DNA of 6,571 nucleotides from Candidatus Colimorpha enterica (GCA_000433515.1 FR891150.1:18681-25251); one strand, 5' to 3'; counted from the stretch's first letter, positions 1 through 5,256 are shown. The notes: generated by a model from the letters alone, not told the origin. Program-made: numbers and translations.

Positions 1-1
1 G

Positions 2-235
2 AAAAAGGTCTCAAGGATGACGTTTGTCAGGCTGGTCGGCGATTACAAAAAGGGTACGCATATCGATCCCGTGACCGGACAGCCGCTTGAAAAATTTTCC
101 GCTTACATGGTCTGCAAAAAGTGCCGCAGCATAATGATAAGCGGTATTTCCGACCTCTGCGCAGACGGTGAGATCACCGGTGCCGGTTCGATAGAAATAA
201 CTCCCGTGCCGGCGGTCGTAAGGCTGGCTACTTAA
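2..235 (+). CDS. 3' end of an unrecognised protein with a CxxC motif (partial)
   Basis: The frame is open from the left edge to a TAA at 233-235, giving about 77 residues. The first ATG (17) has an AAGG directly against it with no spacer, which is poor for initiation, so this is most likely the C-terminal part of a gene starting outside the window. The visible part contains GDYKKGTHIDPVTGQPL, then a CKKC pair with a third Cys ten residues later (C-x2-C-x10-C), which could bind a metal. It ends in a Val/Pro-rich tail. No transmembrane segment or known catalytic motif is visible. The gene ends just before a strong hairpin terminator that it shares with the convergent sigma-factor operon. I do not recognise the family. 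Coding is likely given the protein-like composition and the terminator placement. Confidence 0.6.
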   Translation, partial: KKVSRMTFVRLVGDYKKGTHIDPVTGQPLEKFSAYMVCKKCRSIMISGISDLCADGEITGAGSIEITPVPAVVRLAT

Positions 236-247
236 AAACGCATTAAT

Positions 248-288
248 AAAGCGCTTCCTCTCACGTTTTCGCGGAGGAAGCGCTTTTT
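248..288. terminator. Bidirectional intrinsic terminator between convergent genes
   Basis: A perfect 13-bp stem (248-260 with 274-286, AAGCGCTTCCTC-type arms) encloses a 13-nt loop. On the plus strand it runs into TTTTT at 284-288. On the minus strand the stem is followed by TTTATTAAT. It lies 12 nt after the stop of the plus-strand gene and about 8 nt after the stop of the minus-strand BamE-like gene, so it can serve both. Confidence 0.9.
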
Positions 289-295
289 CGGTTCA

Positions 296-709
296 TTATT
301 CTGCCTGTGTTGTGACCGGGGATATCGGTACACGGCCGCTGCCGAGGTTTTGCACCGACTGCACCGTTACGCTGTACGGTTCCTCCCACGATTTTGACCA
401 GCAGATCCTGTAATAATTCCCGGAGGAAGAGACAAACAGCTCGGAATATACTCCCGAGGTGTCTCTGCCGACCGGTGCGCCGAGAGCGGCATAGACCTCT
501 GAAGACGTCATTCCCCCGGTGATCTTTCCGATGTCGGTATCGGTCGGGTCGGCTGCGGCGGAAGTGACAGCCGCGACGGTTTTCATGTCCTCCGAAAATT
601 CGACTGTGACGGATCTGTTCTTTTTGTCGCGGAACAGAAGCCTGTCTCCGTCGTGCCCGTAATACACACCGTATGTGCCGAGCATACAGTACAGTTTATC
701 GGACGACAA
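296..709 (-). CDS. Small BamE/SmpA-like repeat protein, downstream partner of the sigma factor
   Basis: The 137-aa product starts at a TTG with a good AGGAGAAAGG ribosome binding site 7 nt upstream, 23 nt after the sigma factor stop. Residues 60-120 read I-x3-GGMTSSEVYAALGAPVGRDTSG and then an aromatic-rich beta region. This is the signature of the BamE/SmpA-OmlA-like fold found in many Gram-positive lipoproteins and sensor ectodomains. Residues 1-50 look like a second, N-terminal copy (SSDKLYCMLGTYG aligns with TSSEVYAALGAPVG), so the protein is a tandem repeat whose first unit is clipped at the start codon. There is no signal peptide or membrane segment, unusual for this fold and for an anti-sigma factor. 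The frame is open for 15 more codons upstream, into the sigma gene, with no start codon. It may be truncated, or expressed by frameshifting. Position suggests a role in sigma-factor control, which is inference only. Confidence 0.75.
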   Translation of the reverse strand: MSSDKLYCMLGTYGVYYGHDGDRLLFRDKKNRSVTVEFSEDMKTVAAVTSAAADPTDTDIGKITGGMTSSEVYAALGAPVGRDTSGVYSELFVSSSGNYYRICWSKSWEEPYSVTVQSVQNLGSGRVPISPVTTQAE

Positions 710-732
710 TATATCGCCTTTCTCCTGTGCGG

Positions 733-1335
733 TTATAACCTTTTTCCGTCTGCATCAGGTTCATTCATCCTTCCCCTGATAAACTCCTCGTCGGCAAATC
801 CCGCGGTGACGGCATTTTCGATGAGTTTTTTCTTTACCCTCGTCAGTCGCTTTCTGACGGTGTTTCTGTCGGCTTTCATTGCCGCGGAGATCTCGGCGTC
901 GCTGTAGCCGAAGTAATATTTCAGCATGAAGGTCTGCGAATATATGTACGGGAGCGTTTTCAGAAACCCGTAAAGCCTGTCGATTCGGTCGGAGATCAGG
1001 ATCATACCCTCGACATCGGCATTTCCGTCGCTTATGTCAAAGCACCCGTCGAGATCCTCCGACGTCCCGCGTCTGTTCCTTTTGTAGATATCGATAGCGG
1101 TGTTTCTTGTATACACGGTCACAAGCGCGGCGATGCTGTTCCCGTCAAGCTCCGCGAATCTGTCGATATTTCCGATTATACGTGACATGGCGTCCATTAC
1201 CGCGTCCTCGGAATCCTCGCGGTTTTTCAGCACGGAAAACGCAGCCGCATACATCCTCGGGCAGTGTTCTTCCCAGATCTTTTCTGCCGTATTCTTTTCT
1301 TCTTCAGTCGGTATCATGCGCATTAACGGAAACAC
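733..1335 (-). CDS. ECF-type RNA polymerase sigma factor (sigma-70 family)
   Basis: From the chosen GTG (1335) the product is 200 aa, a normal length for an ECF sigma factor, and would direct RNA polymerase to a small regulon. Region 2 spans about residues 24-90 (MYAAAFSVLKNREDSEDAVM, then IGNIDRF and the basic IDIYKRNRRG, the -10-contacting helix). A short acidic linker follows, then region 4 at about 117-172 with the helix-turn-helix GYSDAEISAAMKADRNTVRK, which reads the -35 element. The frame is open further up to 1614, but that stretch lies upstream of the TATAAT promoter at 1399-1427 and has poor composition, so it is not coding. GTG 1335 has AAAGGA 4 nt upstream; ATG 1323 (196 aa) is the alternative and lacks a ribosome site. 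It is first in a two-gene operon with the BamE-like protein. No membrane anti-sigma gene is visible beside it. Confidence 0.88.
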   Translation of the reverse strand: MFPLMRMIPTEEEKNTAEKIWEEHCPRMYAAAFSVLKNREDSEDAVMDAMSRIIGNIDRFAELDGNSIAALVTVYTRNTAIDIYKRNRRGTSEDLDGCFDISDGNADVEGMILISDRIDRLYGFLKTLPYIYSQTFMLKYYFGYSDAEISAAMKADRNTVRKRLTRVKKKLIENAVTAGFADEEFIRGRMNEPDADGKRL

Positions 1336-1398
1336 ACCGTCCTTTATTTTCAAATCTGCAACAAAAGTTTCTGATCCGTAATCCTGTTTATAGTTTAT

Positions 1399-1427
1399 AT
1401 TATACACATCTCCAGCCCGAATGTAAA
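1399..1427 (-). promoter_or_regulatory. Promoter of the sigma-factor operon
   Basis: On the minus strand TTTACA (1422-1427) and TATAAT (1399-1404) are separated by exactly 17 nt, a near-consensus housekeeping promoter. The predicted start lies near 1392, giving a 5' UTR of about 57 nt to GTG 1335. It does not resemble a typical ECF autoregulated promoter (no AAC at -35). Confidence 0.8.
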
Positions 1428-1461
1428 GAGGCTTGGAATTTTTTCTCCACAAAAATTGTTT

Positions 1462-1511
1462 TTCGTCACTGTGCACAAAAAACGTCTCCAGAATTTGTAC
1501 AGAGTGACGAA
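1462..1511. repeat. Long imperfect dyad upstream of a promoter, module copy 1
   Basis: The arms 1462-1478 (TTCGTCACTGTGCACAA) and 1495-1511 match as an inverted repeat at 15 of 17 positions, with a 16-nt spacer. The distal arm ends 23 nt before the -35 at 1535. The same dyad occurs at 5257-5308 in the same position relative to its promoter. On the plus strand the dyad is followed by TATTTTTTT, so it could be a terminator-like insulator. The alternative is an operator for a dimeric regulator with half-site TTCGTCAC. Confidence 0.75.
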
Positions 1512-1534
1512 TATTTTTTTGCCGAGAAAAAATG

Positions 1535-1563
1535 TTACATTGATAGAAAAGTTGTGATATAAT
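1535..1563 (+). promoter_or_regulatory. Plus-strand promoter, module copy 1
   Basis: TTACAT (1535-1540), a 17-nt spacer and TATAAT (1558-1563). The stretch from the dyad through TATAATAGAAACCGGAGGAC to the ATG is nearly identical to the minus-strand copy at 5189-5256. The expected transcription start (about 1570) falls only about 8 nt before the ATG at 1578. Confidence 0.8.
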
Positions 1564-1577
1564 AGAAACCGGAGGAC

Positions 1578-1688
1578 ATGAACCCTGCACAAAAACATCC
1601 TCCTGAAGCTGCACAGGGTTGCACCCCGTCCAAACTTATGTGGGCGGAGGTGTATTCGTTTAAGATGTTTGATACAGCTTTTCGGTAA
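1578..1688 (+). CDS. Short leader ORF (36 aa), module copy 1
   Basis: A 36-codon frame begins at the ATG that is conserved between module copies (CCGGAGGACATGAAC). The peptide starts MNPAQKHPPEAAQGCTPSK. Against the copy-2 peptide (MNSRKKPERNTDTGCCSS), M1, N2, K6, G14 and C15 fall in the same positions, and the GGTTGC codons are in the same phase, although most bases between differ. That supports translation, or at least common descent as an ORF. The GGAGG sits only 2 nt before the ATG and the 5' UTR would be about 8 nt, so initiation would be atypical. Codons 2-15 form a hairpin (1581-1587 with 1614-1620). Unlike the other copies, no cargo gene follows on this strand; the frame ends facing the tail of the lipoprotein gene. 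This may be a module stranded after its cargo was lost. Confidence 0.4.
   Translation: MNPAQKHPPEAAQGCTPSKLMWAEVYSFKMFDTAFR
1581..1620 (+). other. Hairpin over the first leader codons, copy 1
   Basis: AACCCTG (1581-1587) pairs with CAGGGTT (1614-1620). The loop holds TCCTCC (1599-1604), which is complementary to the GGAGGA of the ribosome site at 1571-1576, so an alternative fold could mask that site. The loop text resembles the dyad loop at 5269-5298. The structure was read by eye; no folding energy was computed. Confidence 0.4.
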
Positions 1689-1703
1689 AAGGTGGCGGAC
1701 AGC

Positions 1704-2493
1704 TCATTTTGCCCCGTCAGCGATTGACACAGAACCGGAGGCGATGCCACCGGAATTGCCGTTCTGATTTGAGAACTCAACCGTTCTCCAGAATTCGGTA
1801 GTCATTGTTGTGAGGTCTGCTCTTACGATGACGTACGGACTTTCATAGACGAATGACACGAAGGGGCTTTCTGCCGTCGTTCGTTTCAAAGACAAGGCAG
1901 GAGACTTCGCGGTCGGACAGCGTGACGATCGAAAGAGATACCCTTTTGTAACCCTCAAAATCCTGATAGTTATCGACGTTCGGTGAATCCTTGCTAATCA
2001 GGGAGAGAATTTCACTGCAATTCATGTCGGCGGTGACGGTAATATCAAGCGGCGTGAGGTCCATTGTTGAGACCGTGACCTCTTTGCCGCCGTACAGGCA
2101 GTGATACCAGATGTGCGGCTGACCGAACAGTTCTTTTGAAAACAGGGTAATTGCCTCGAACCCGTCTTTGTGTTCAAGCATCAGACCGTTTTCCTTTTCG
2201 ACAAGCAGCCAGAGCTTTCCGTTCTCCTGTGCCAGCTCAAGAAAGCCGGAAAACGCGTCGGATTCCGTGCTTCCGCTGACGCGTGTCGGATAGTCGTTTA
2301 CTACTGCGGTGCTTCCGAGTGCATTTTTCAGCGCGGTGATCGAATCGAAGCCGTATGTGACCGTGTTGTCGGTCGAGCTGATGAAGTGCAGATCCGGAGT
2401 GGATTCACCGGACGGCTTTTTTGAATTATCGGTGCAGCTGAATAGCAGGGATATGCACAGCAGGGTTGTTATGATTGTGATGAGGTGTTTCAT
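1704..2493 (-). pseudogene. Secreted lipoprotein of unknown function, frameshifted
   Basis: The gene starts at ATG 2493 behind AAAGGAG with a 7-nt spacer. The N-terminus MKHLITIITTLLCISLLFSC is a lipoprotein signal peptide with the lipid-accepting Cys at residue 20, so the product is exported and anchored to the membrane. As written the frame stops at 1843 (216 aa). At the GGGG run at 1863-1866, dropping one base restores a natural continuation (NDGRKP, then FVSFVYESPYVIVRADLTTM) to a TGA at 1704, giving about 262 aa. The continuation is rich in beta-type residues like the rest of the protein. The body has no motif I recognise; its Thr/Ser/Val-rich strands suggest a beta-rich exported domain. 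The break may be a real mutation or a homopolymer error. A 52-codon ORF ends inside its ribosome site, so it may be co-transcribed with what lies upstream. Confidence 0.75.
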
Positions 2494-2505
2494 TAATGTA
2501 CTCCT

Positions 2506-2664
2506 TTAACCAATGTGGTGTTGCGTAAGGTGGTTAATAATGTCTTGCTTACATTCAGGACATATGATGTCATTTGAATCTATGTTTTTGCGTGGCTGAT
2601 TCATTATGCACGTTGATGAAGGAGCCGCTTCCCTCGTTGCGGAAGTAATAGAAACTGCCGACAT
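2506..2664 (-). CDS. Small ORF with CPEC motif, upstream of the lipoprotein
   Basis: A 52-codon frame from ATG 2664 to a TAA at 2506-2508; an internal ATG at 2604 gives 32 aa starting MNQPRKNIDSNDIICPECKQ. The C-terminal half has a CPEC pair followed by two His in HLTQHH, resembling half of a zinc ribbon. The stop lies within the region just before the AAAGGAG of the lipoprotein gene, so the two would be translationally close. The N-terminal half is encoded by the 136-bp repeat and reads it in a different frame from the lectin remnant. Neither ATG has a convincing ribosome site. Like the other short ORFs here it sits directly ahead of a larger gene and, from 2604, starts Met-Asn with basic residues. 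It may be a leader-type ORF or a chance fusion. Confidence 0.35.
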   Translation of the reverse strand: MSAVSITSATREAAPSSTCIMNQPRKNIDSNDIICPECKQDIINHLTQHHIG

Positions 2665-2671
2665 GGATCCA
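2570..2671 (-). pseudogene. Ricin-type beta-trefoil lectin remnant, copy 2
   Basis: The minus-strand frame reads WIHVGSFYYFRNEGSGSFIN, then VHNE, and ends at a TGA at 2570-2572. The pattern G-x-YYF-x-N-x-GSG-x-F-x-x-V is the start of a RICIN (QxW-type carbohydrate-binding) repeat. It has no start codon, is preceded by in-frame stops, and breaks off earlier than copy 1 (the DANxTNVYQ part is missing). It lies in the repeat at 2607-2742. It is probably a decayed piece of a former surface or secreted lectin gene, not expressed. Confidence 0.5.
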
Positions 2672-2742
2672 TCAGTAGCATCACGTGTTATCTGTTCCCC
2701 GCCGTCATAGTCGGATTGCTCCGTGTACGGCGGCGGGAAACG
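2607..2742 (-). repeat. 136-bp 3' module, copy 2 (hairpin plus lectin remnant)
   Basis: It aligns without gaps to 3820-3955 at about 90 percent identity (13 mismatches by eye), with a central stretch of about 70 bp identical. It begins 17 nt after the stop of the 226-aa gene. At the gene-proximal end is a hairpin: CCGCCGT (2699-2705) with ACGGCGG (2727-2733), and an inner CGGA/TCCG pair (2712-2715 with 2720-2723). No T-run follows on either strand, so it is not a standard intrinsic terminator. Confidence 0.85.
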
Positions 2743-2759
2743 GTTTTACGATATGGCAT

Positions 2760-3440
2760 TCACGAATGGTACCACTGATTATCTATTAAAATACCCATCA
2801 AATTCGGCTTTTCCGTTTCAAAATCCGAAAATCTCGGGGTTGAACTGTAACCGCAAAACAGGCCAAGCTTATCATTCTCACGGCATACAGAGTCTATAAA
2901 CCCTGACATTTTCGCAATGGTTAAGTTGTTGGGAATATCTGATGGTTTTGTGAAGAGCAATATGTATTCGGGCGGGTAGCATACTCTAAACATCGTGACA
3001 TTTGCTCTCGGGAATTCCAACCGCAAGCGCTGATTGAGATACTCTATATTAGCCCATATATAATTTCCGCGCGCTGCTTCAAAAAACTTGCCCATAGAGA
3101 AATTCAGTCGCACGTCCTCCGGAAACGGCGGGAGACCAAGCTGACGAATGCAGTCAAAAAACAGTTTCTTTGCTTTTTGTTGATATCGATCATCCAAGCA
3201 TTTATCTGTTTCTGATTTGCAAAGATCGCATTTTCCATCGTACCATATGACAACACTGATGCCTCCAACTTCGAGCATATGACAATGCTTAACATCAATT
3301 CCGAATTCATCGGAGAACGCTTTGCAAAATGCACGTCCGAGAGGCGTCAGACCGGGATCCTGCTGCTTCGCCAAATTAAACATATCATTTCCGAGGCGGT
3401 AGTTCTTTTCTATATACTCTAACTTACTTTGATAGTCCAT
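2760..3440 (-). CDS. Hypothetical protein, 226 aa, Cys-rich centre
   Basis: It starts at ATG 3440 behind GGAGG with a 9-nt spacer, a strong site. The product is cytosolic by appearance (no signal peptide or membrane segment). Residues 53-85 hold a His/Cys-rich patch with C-x2-C (CDLC, 71-74) and further Cys at 53 and 81, possibly a metal site. Residues 101-145 (LGLPPFPEDV, then IWANIEYLNQRLRLEFP) loosely recall the LPPY segment and following helix of the 353- and 388-aa proteins, so it could be a distant relative; this needs a profile comparison. The gene overlaps the 98-aa hydrophobic ORF by 22 nt, implying translational coupling, and is followed 17 nt later by the 136-bp repeat. I do not recognise the family. 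If the 98-aa protein is membrane-active this could be its partner, but nothing in the sequence proves it. Confidence 0.85.
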   Translation of the reverse strand: MDYQSKLEYIEKNYRLGNDMFNLAKQQDPGLTPLGRAFCKAFSDEFGIDVKHCHMLEVGGISVVIWYDGKCDLCKSETDKCLDDRYQQKAKKLFFDCIRQLGLPPFPEDVRLNFSMGKFFEAARGNYIWANIEYLNQRLRLEFPRANVTMFRVCYPPEYILLFTKPSDIPNNLTIAKMSGFIDSVCRENDKLGLFCGYSSTPRFSDFETEKPNLMGILIDNQWYHS

Positions 3441-3715
3441 ACTTCTATTCCTCCTATTGTTGTTTGCGGGAACGACACACTCCTCATCATATCAAAGCTG
3501 TAATCTTTAAGCAATGTTACCACAATTGCTCCTGCAGCTATTCCTGCTGTAACCTCTGCTGCAATTACCGGTGATGCTGATCCTGCCAAAAAGGCAATCA
3601 CCGGAGCGGAATACTCGGCAAGTGCCGTTATGCATATCGCGGCGCCAAATCCGGCGGCAACACATTCCGTCGGACATATTGTAACAACTACGTTCGAACG
3701 CGAAGGCATGGTCAT
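3419..3715 (-). CDS. Small Ala/Gly-rich hydrophobic protein, 98 aa
   Basis: The product has two long hydrophobic, Ala/Gly-rich stretches, about residues 19-45 (AAGFGAAICITALAEYSAPV region) and 48-69 (SPVIAAEVTAGIAAGAIVVT region), consistent with a helical hairpin in a membrane. The tail is soluble and ends EVWTIKVS. A C-x4-C pair lies at 14-19. Its last 22 nt overlap the start of the 226-aa gene and contain that gene's ribosome site. The start is uncertain: ATG 3715 lacks a good Shine-Dalgarno site, ATG 3709 is an alternative, and the frame is open for 15 codons further up (including YAYESAVS) with no start. It could therefore be the C-terminal stub of a larger protein lost at the adjacent lectin remnant. 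The composition recalls bacteriocin-like or other membrane-active peptides, but I see no leader motif such as a double-glycine site. Confidence 0.55.
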   Translation of the reverse strand: MTMPSRSNVVVTICPTECVAAGFGAAICITALAEYSAPVIAFLAGSASPVIAAEVTAGIAAGAIVVTLLKDYSFDMMRSVSFPQTTIGGIEVWTIKVS

Positions 3716-3728
3716 CGATACTGCCGAT

Positions 3729-3884
3729 TCATAGGCATATGAACTTCTGACTTGCCGTCAGGCTGGCAACCGTGGTATTCTTCTGATATACGTTGGTATA
3801 ATTTGCATCTTTTCCGTCATGCACGGTCATAAACGAACCGCTTCCGACGTTCTGGAAGTAATAGAAACTGCCGACATGGATCCA
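3729..3884 (-). pseudogene. Ricin-type beta-trefoil lectin remnant, copy 1
   Basis: The frame reads WIHVGSFYYFQNVGSGSFMT, then VHDGKDANYTNVYQKNTTVA, then SLTASQKFICL, with a TGA at 3729-3731. YYF-x-NVGSGSF-x-TV followed by GKDAN-x-TNVYQ is a good match to the first and second strands of a RICIN-type lectin repeat (known family pattern: YYIKNVxSGKYLxV...DGxxxxGTNVxxW). There is no start codon and stops precede it in frame. Differences from copy 2 are mostly synonymous or conservative in this frame, so it evolved as coding sequence before it was broken. The 98-aa frame begins just downstream in the +1 frame. Confidence 0.55.
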
Positions 3885-3955
3885 TCAGTAGCATCACGTG
3901 TTATCTGTTCCCCGCCGTCATAGCCGGATCACTCCGTGTGCGGCGGCGGGAAACG
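3820..3955 (-). repeat. 136-bp 3' module, copy 1 (hairpin plus lectin remnant)
   Basis: Gapless match to 2607-2742, offset 1213 bp. It begins 12 nt after the stop of the 353-aa gene. The hairpin is kept: CCGCCGT (3912-3918) with GCGGCGG (3940-3946), the A-to-G change leaving a U-G pair, and the inner CGGA/TCCG pair is unchanged while its four-base loop differs. Two direct copies could recombine and delete or duplicate the 98-aa and 226-aa genes between them. Confidence 0.85.
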
Positions 3956-3967
3956 TCGTTGTGACAC

Positions 3968-5029
3968 TCAATCGATGGTTATCGTCTTTATCCCGGCAAC
4001 ATCCATGCAAATTGCCTTGACGAGCCTCATGACCGCGCTCGGATGACACATGCCGAAATCAACGGTAATCTCGCAGGTGCGGTCGCCGGGCTTGTCAACC
4101 GAATAATATTCAAGATGACAGTCCTCCAAAGCCTCATCAAATTCATCAACTGAATCGTTAAGTTCACCGATCAAACCATCGGACACCGCATTATAAAACT
4201 CAACTGCAATAGTAACATCAGGATAGTCAATGTCATCACGCGGACATACGATCAGCGGGAATTTGTCATCATCACGCTTAGCGCGATTTTTGTTTTTTTG
4301 TCTTTGCGCCCTTCTGTTGTTATCTTCCGTGCATCTGTCGAGAAACGATTTTATCTGTTCCTTCCACAGATTCGGATTATACATATTTTTTTCGAAACCG
4401 TATTCAAACGCGCCGATACCGGTTGCTTTTACCTCCTCAATCTCGTTTAGTATTTTTGATGGCAGCTTTTCATATGGCGGTAATCCGTCAGGTAAAGAGT
4501 CGCAGATTTCAAAAACGATCTGATCCGGGGTTACACGTTCTTCCGGTTTTATTTCTCTTTCAGGATCATTCTTGCAATGAAATCTGAACCAGAATGTCGG
4601 AAAGGGTGCAGGAAAATCTTTATGAATCAATAACACCGAGCACTCGGCGTACGTGTATCTGACCCCGCAGATTTGTTTGGTGAAATAAAACAAATCGGGA
4701 GCGTCATATCTTAACATCGCAAAAAACGGTTTGAATATCATCATGGTTTTATTTATCAGATGGATATCCTTGTATCCGATTTGCCTTTCGATCTCAGACT
4801 GGATCTGATATCCGAAAGCATCAAGAAACTCAGGACTTGCAAAAGTAGACAGCTCTGAGACTTCACAGCGTGTCTTCTCGGCAGTCTTGCTTTTTATGAT
4901 TTTTGCAATGTATTGTCTTTTCCTGCCGGCTTGTTCAAGCAATGCGCTTAAATTGCATAAATCGTACTTGCTTAAACTGTCGCCCCATTTATTGCAGATT
5001 TCATCGAAGAAAGGGGTACTGTTAAACAT
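3968..5029 (-). CDS. Hypothetical protein, 353 aa, paralogue of the 388-aa protein
   Basis: It starts at ATG 5029 with TGGAGT 8 nt upstream. No signal peptide or membrane segment, so probably cytosolic. A conserved middle core, FEICDSLPDGLPPYEKLPSK (173-192), is shared with the 388-aa protein, as are an upstream region (71-90, AFGYQIQSEIERQIGYKDIH) and the C-terminus. A Lys/Arg-rich stretch (about 238-257) could bind nucleic acid. The last 85 residues look like a ferredoxin-like or ACT-like alpha/beta domain: a strand at 272-277, acidic helix DSVDEFDEALEDC, strand HLEYYSVD, strand CEITVDFG, helix, and a final strand KTITID. It follows a 37-codon leader ORF and the dyad-promoter module, and ends 12 nt before the 136-bp repeat. 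I do not recognise the family and assign no function. Confidence 0.88.
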   Translation of the reverse strand: MFNSTPFFDEICNKWGDSLSKYDLCNLSALLEQAGRKRQYIAKIIKSKTAEKTRCEVSELSTFASPEFLDAFGYQIQSEIERQIGYKDIHLINKTMMIFKPFFAMLRYDAPDLFYFTKQICGVRYTYAECSVLLIHKDFPAPFPTFWFRFHCKNDPEREIKPEERVTPDQIVFEICDSLPDGLPPYEKLPSKILNEIEEVKATGIGAFEYGFEKNMYNPNLWKEQIKSFLDRCTEDNNRRAQRQKNKNRAKRDDDKFPLIVCPRDDIDYPDVTIAVEFYNAVSDGLIGELNDSVDEFDEALEDCHLEYYSVDKPGDRTCEITVDFGMCHPSAVMRLVKAICMDVAGIKTITID

Positions 5030-5077
5030 AATTGTTACTCCATTTGTAAAACGGTTTAATGGTAATAATGAATATCA

Positions 5078-5191
5078 TTATGCGGCTTTTTGTCTTATGA
5101 TCTCTTCAGCAACCTCACGAAACACTTGCTCGGCTGTCGATGAACAGCAACCGGTGTCGGTATTCCTTTCGGGTTTTTTGCGGGAGTTCAT
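5078..5191 (-). CDS. Short leader ORF (37 aa), module copy 2
   Basis: It starts at ATG 5191, the ATG conserved with copy 1, and stops with TAA at 5078-5080, 48 nt before the 353-aa gene. The peptide begins MNSRKKPERNTDTGCCSSTA and ends in a predicted amphipathic helix (EQVFREVAEEIIRQKAA). The RNTDTGCCSS part recurs exactly in the leader at the right edge of the window. The ATGAAC of the start (5186-5191) can pair with GTTCAT further down (5140-5145), and ACCG-ACAC-CGGT (5150-5161) forms a small inner hairpin, so the start codon could be masked. GGAGG lies only 2 nt before the ATG. It may be a true small protein, a regulatory leader peptide, or structured RNA with a fortuitous frame; the phase-conserved Gly-Cys favours translation. 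Confidence 0.5.
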   Translation of the reverse strand: MNSRKKPERNTDTGCCSSTAEQVFREVAEEIIRQKAA

Positions 5192-5205
5192 GTCCTCCGG
5201 TTTCT

Positions 5206-5234
5206 ATTATATCACAACTTTTCCCGCAATGCAA
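5206..5234 (-). promoter_or_regulatory. Promoter of the leader and 353-aa gene, module copy 2
   Basis: On the minus strand TTGCAT (5229-5234), a 17-nt spacer, and TATAAT (5206-5211). The same spacing and downstream text (AGAAACCGGAGGACATGAAC) occur in the plus-strand copy near 1.55 kb. The transcript should begin about 8 nt before the leader ATG. Confidence 0.8.
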
Positions 5235-5256
5235 CATTTTTTCTCGGCAAAGAAAT

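Noticed and set aside
1462..1511. A CRISPR repeat or IS terminal inverted repeat
   Set aside because: Only two widely separated copies exist, there are no regular spacers, no transposase gene lies nearby and no target-site duplication is visible at the edges.
653..1562. Several plus-strand reading frames of 84-151 codons opposite the sigma gene
   Set aside because: They are antisense to a clear sigma factor, lack ribosome sites and have low-complexity Ser/Phe-rich or basic composition typical of reverse-strand shadows.
1336..1614. An N-terminal extension of the sigma factor up to 1614 (293 aa)
   Set aside because: It would start upstream of a near-consensus TTTACA-17-TATAAT promoter and run across the dyad module; its residues do not resemble sigma region 1 or 2, and the GTG at 1335 gives a normal-sized ECF factor.
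2699..2737. The GC-rich hairpin after the 226-aa gene as an intrinsic terminator
   Set aside because: No T-run follows the stem on either strand in either copy, so it was kept only as a conserved hairpin.
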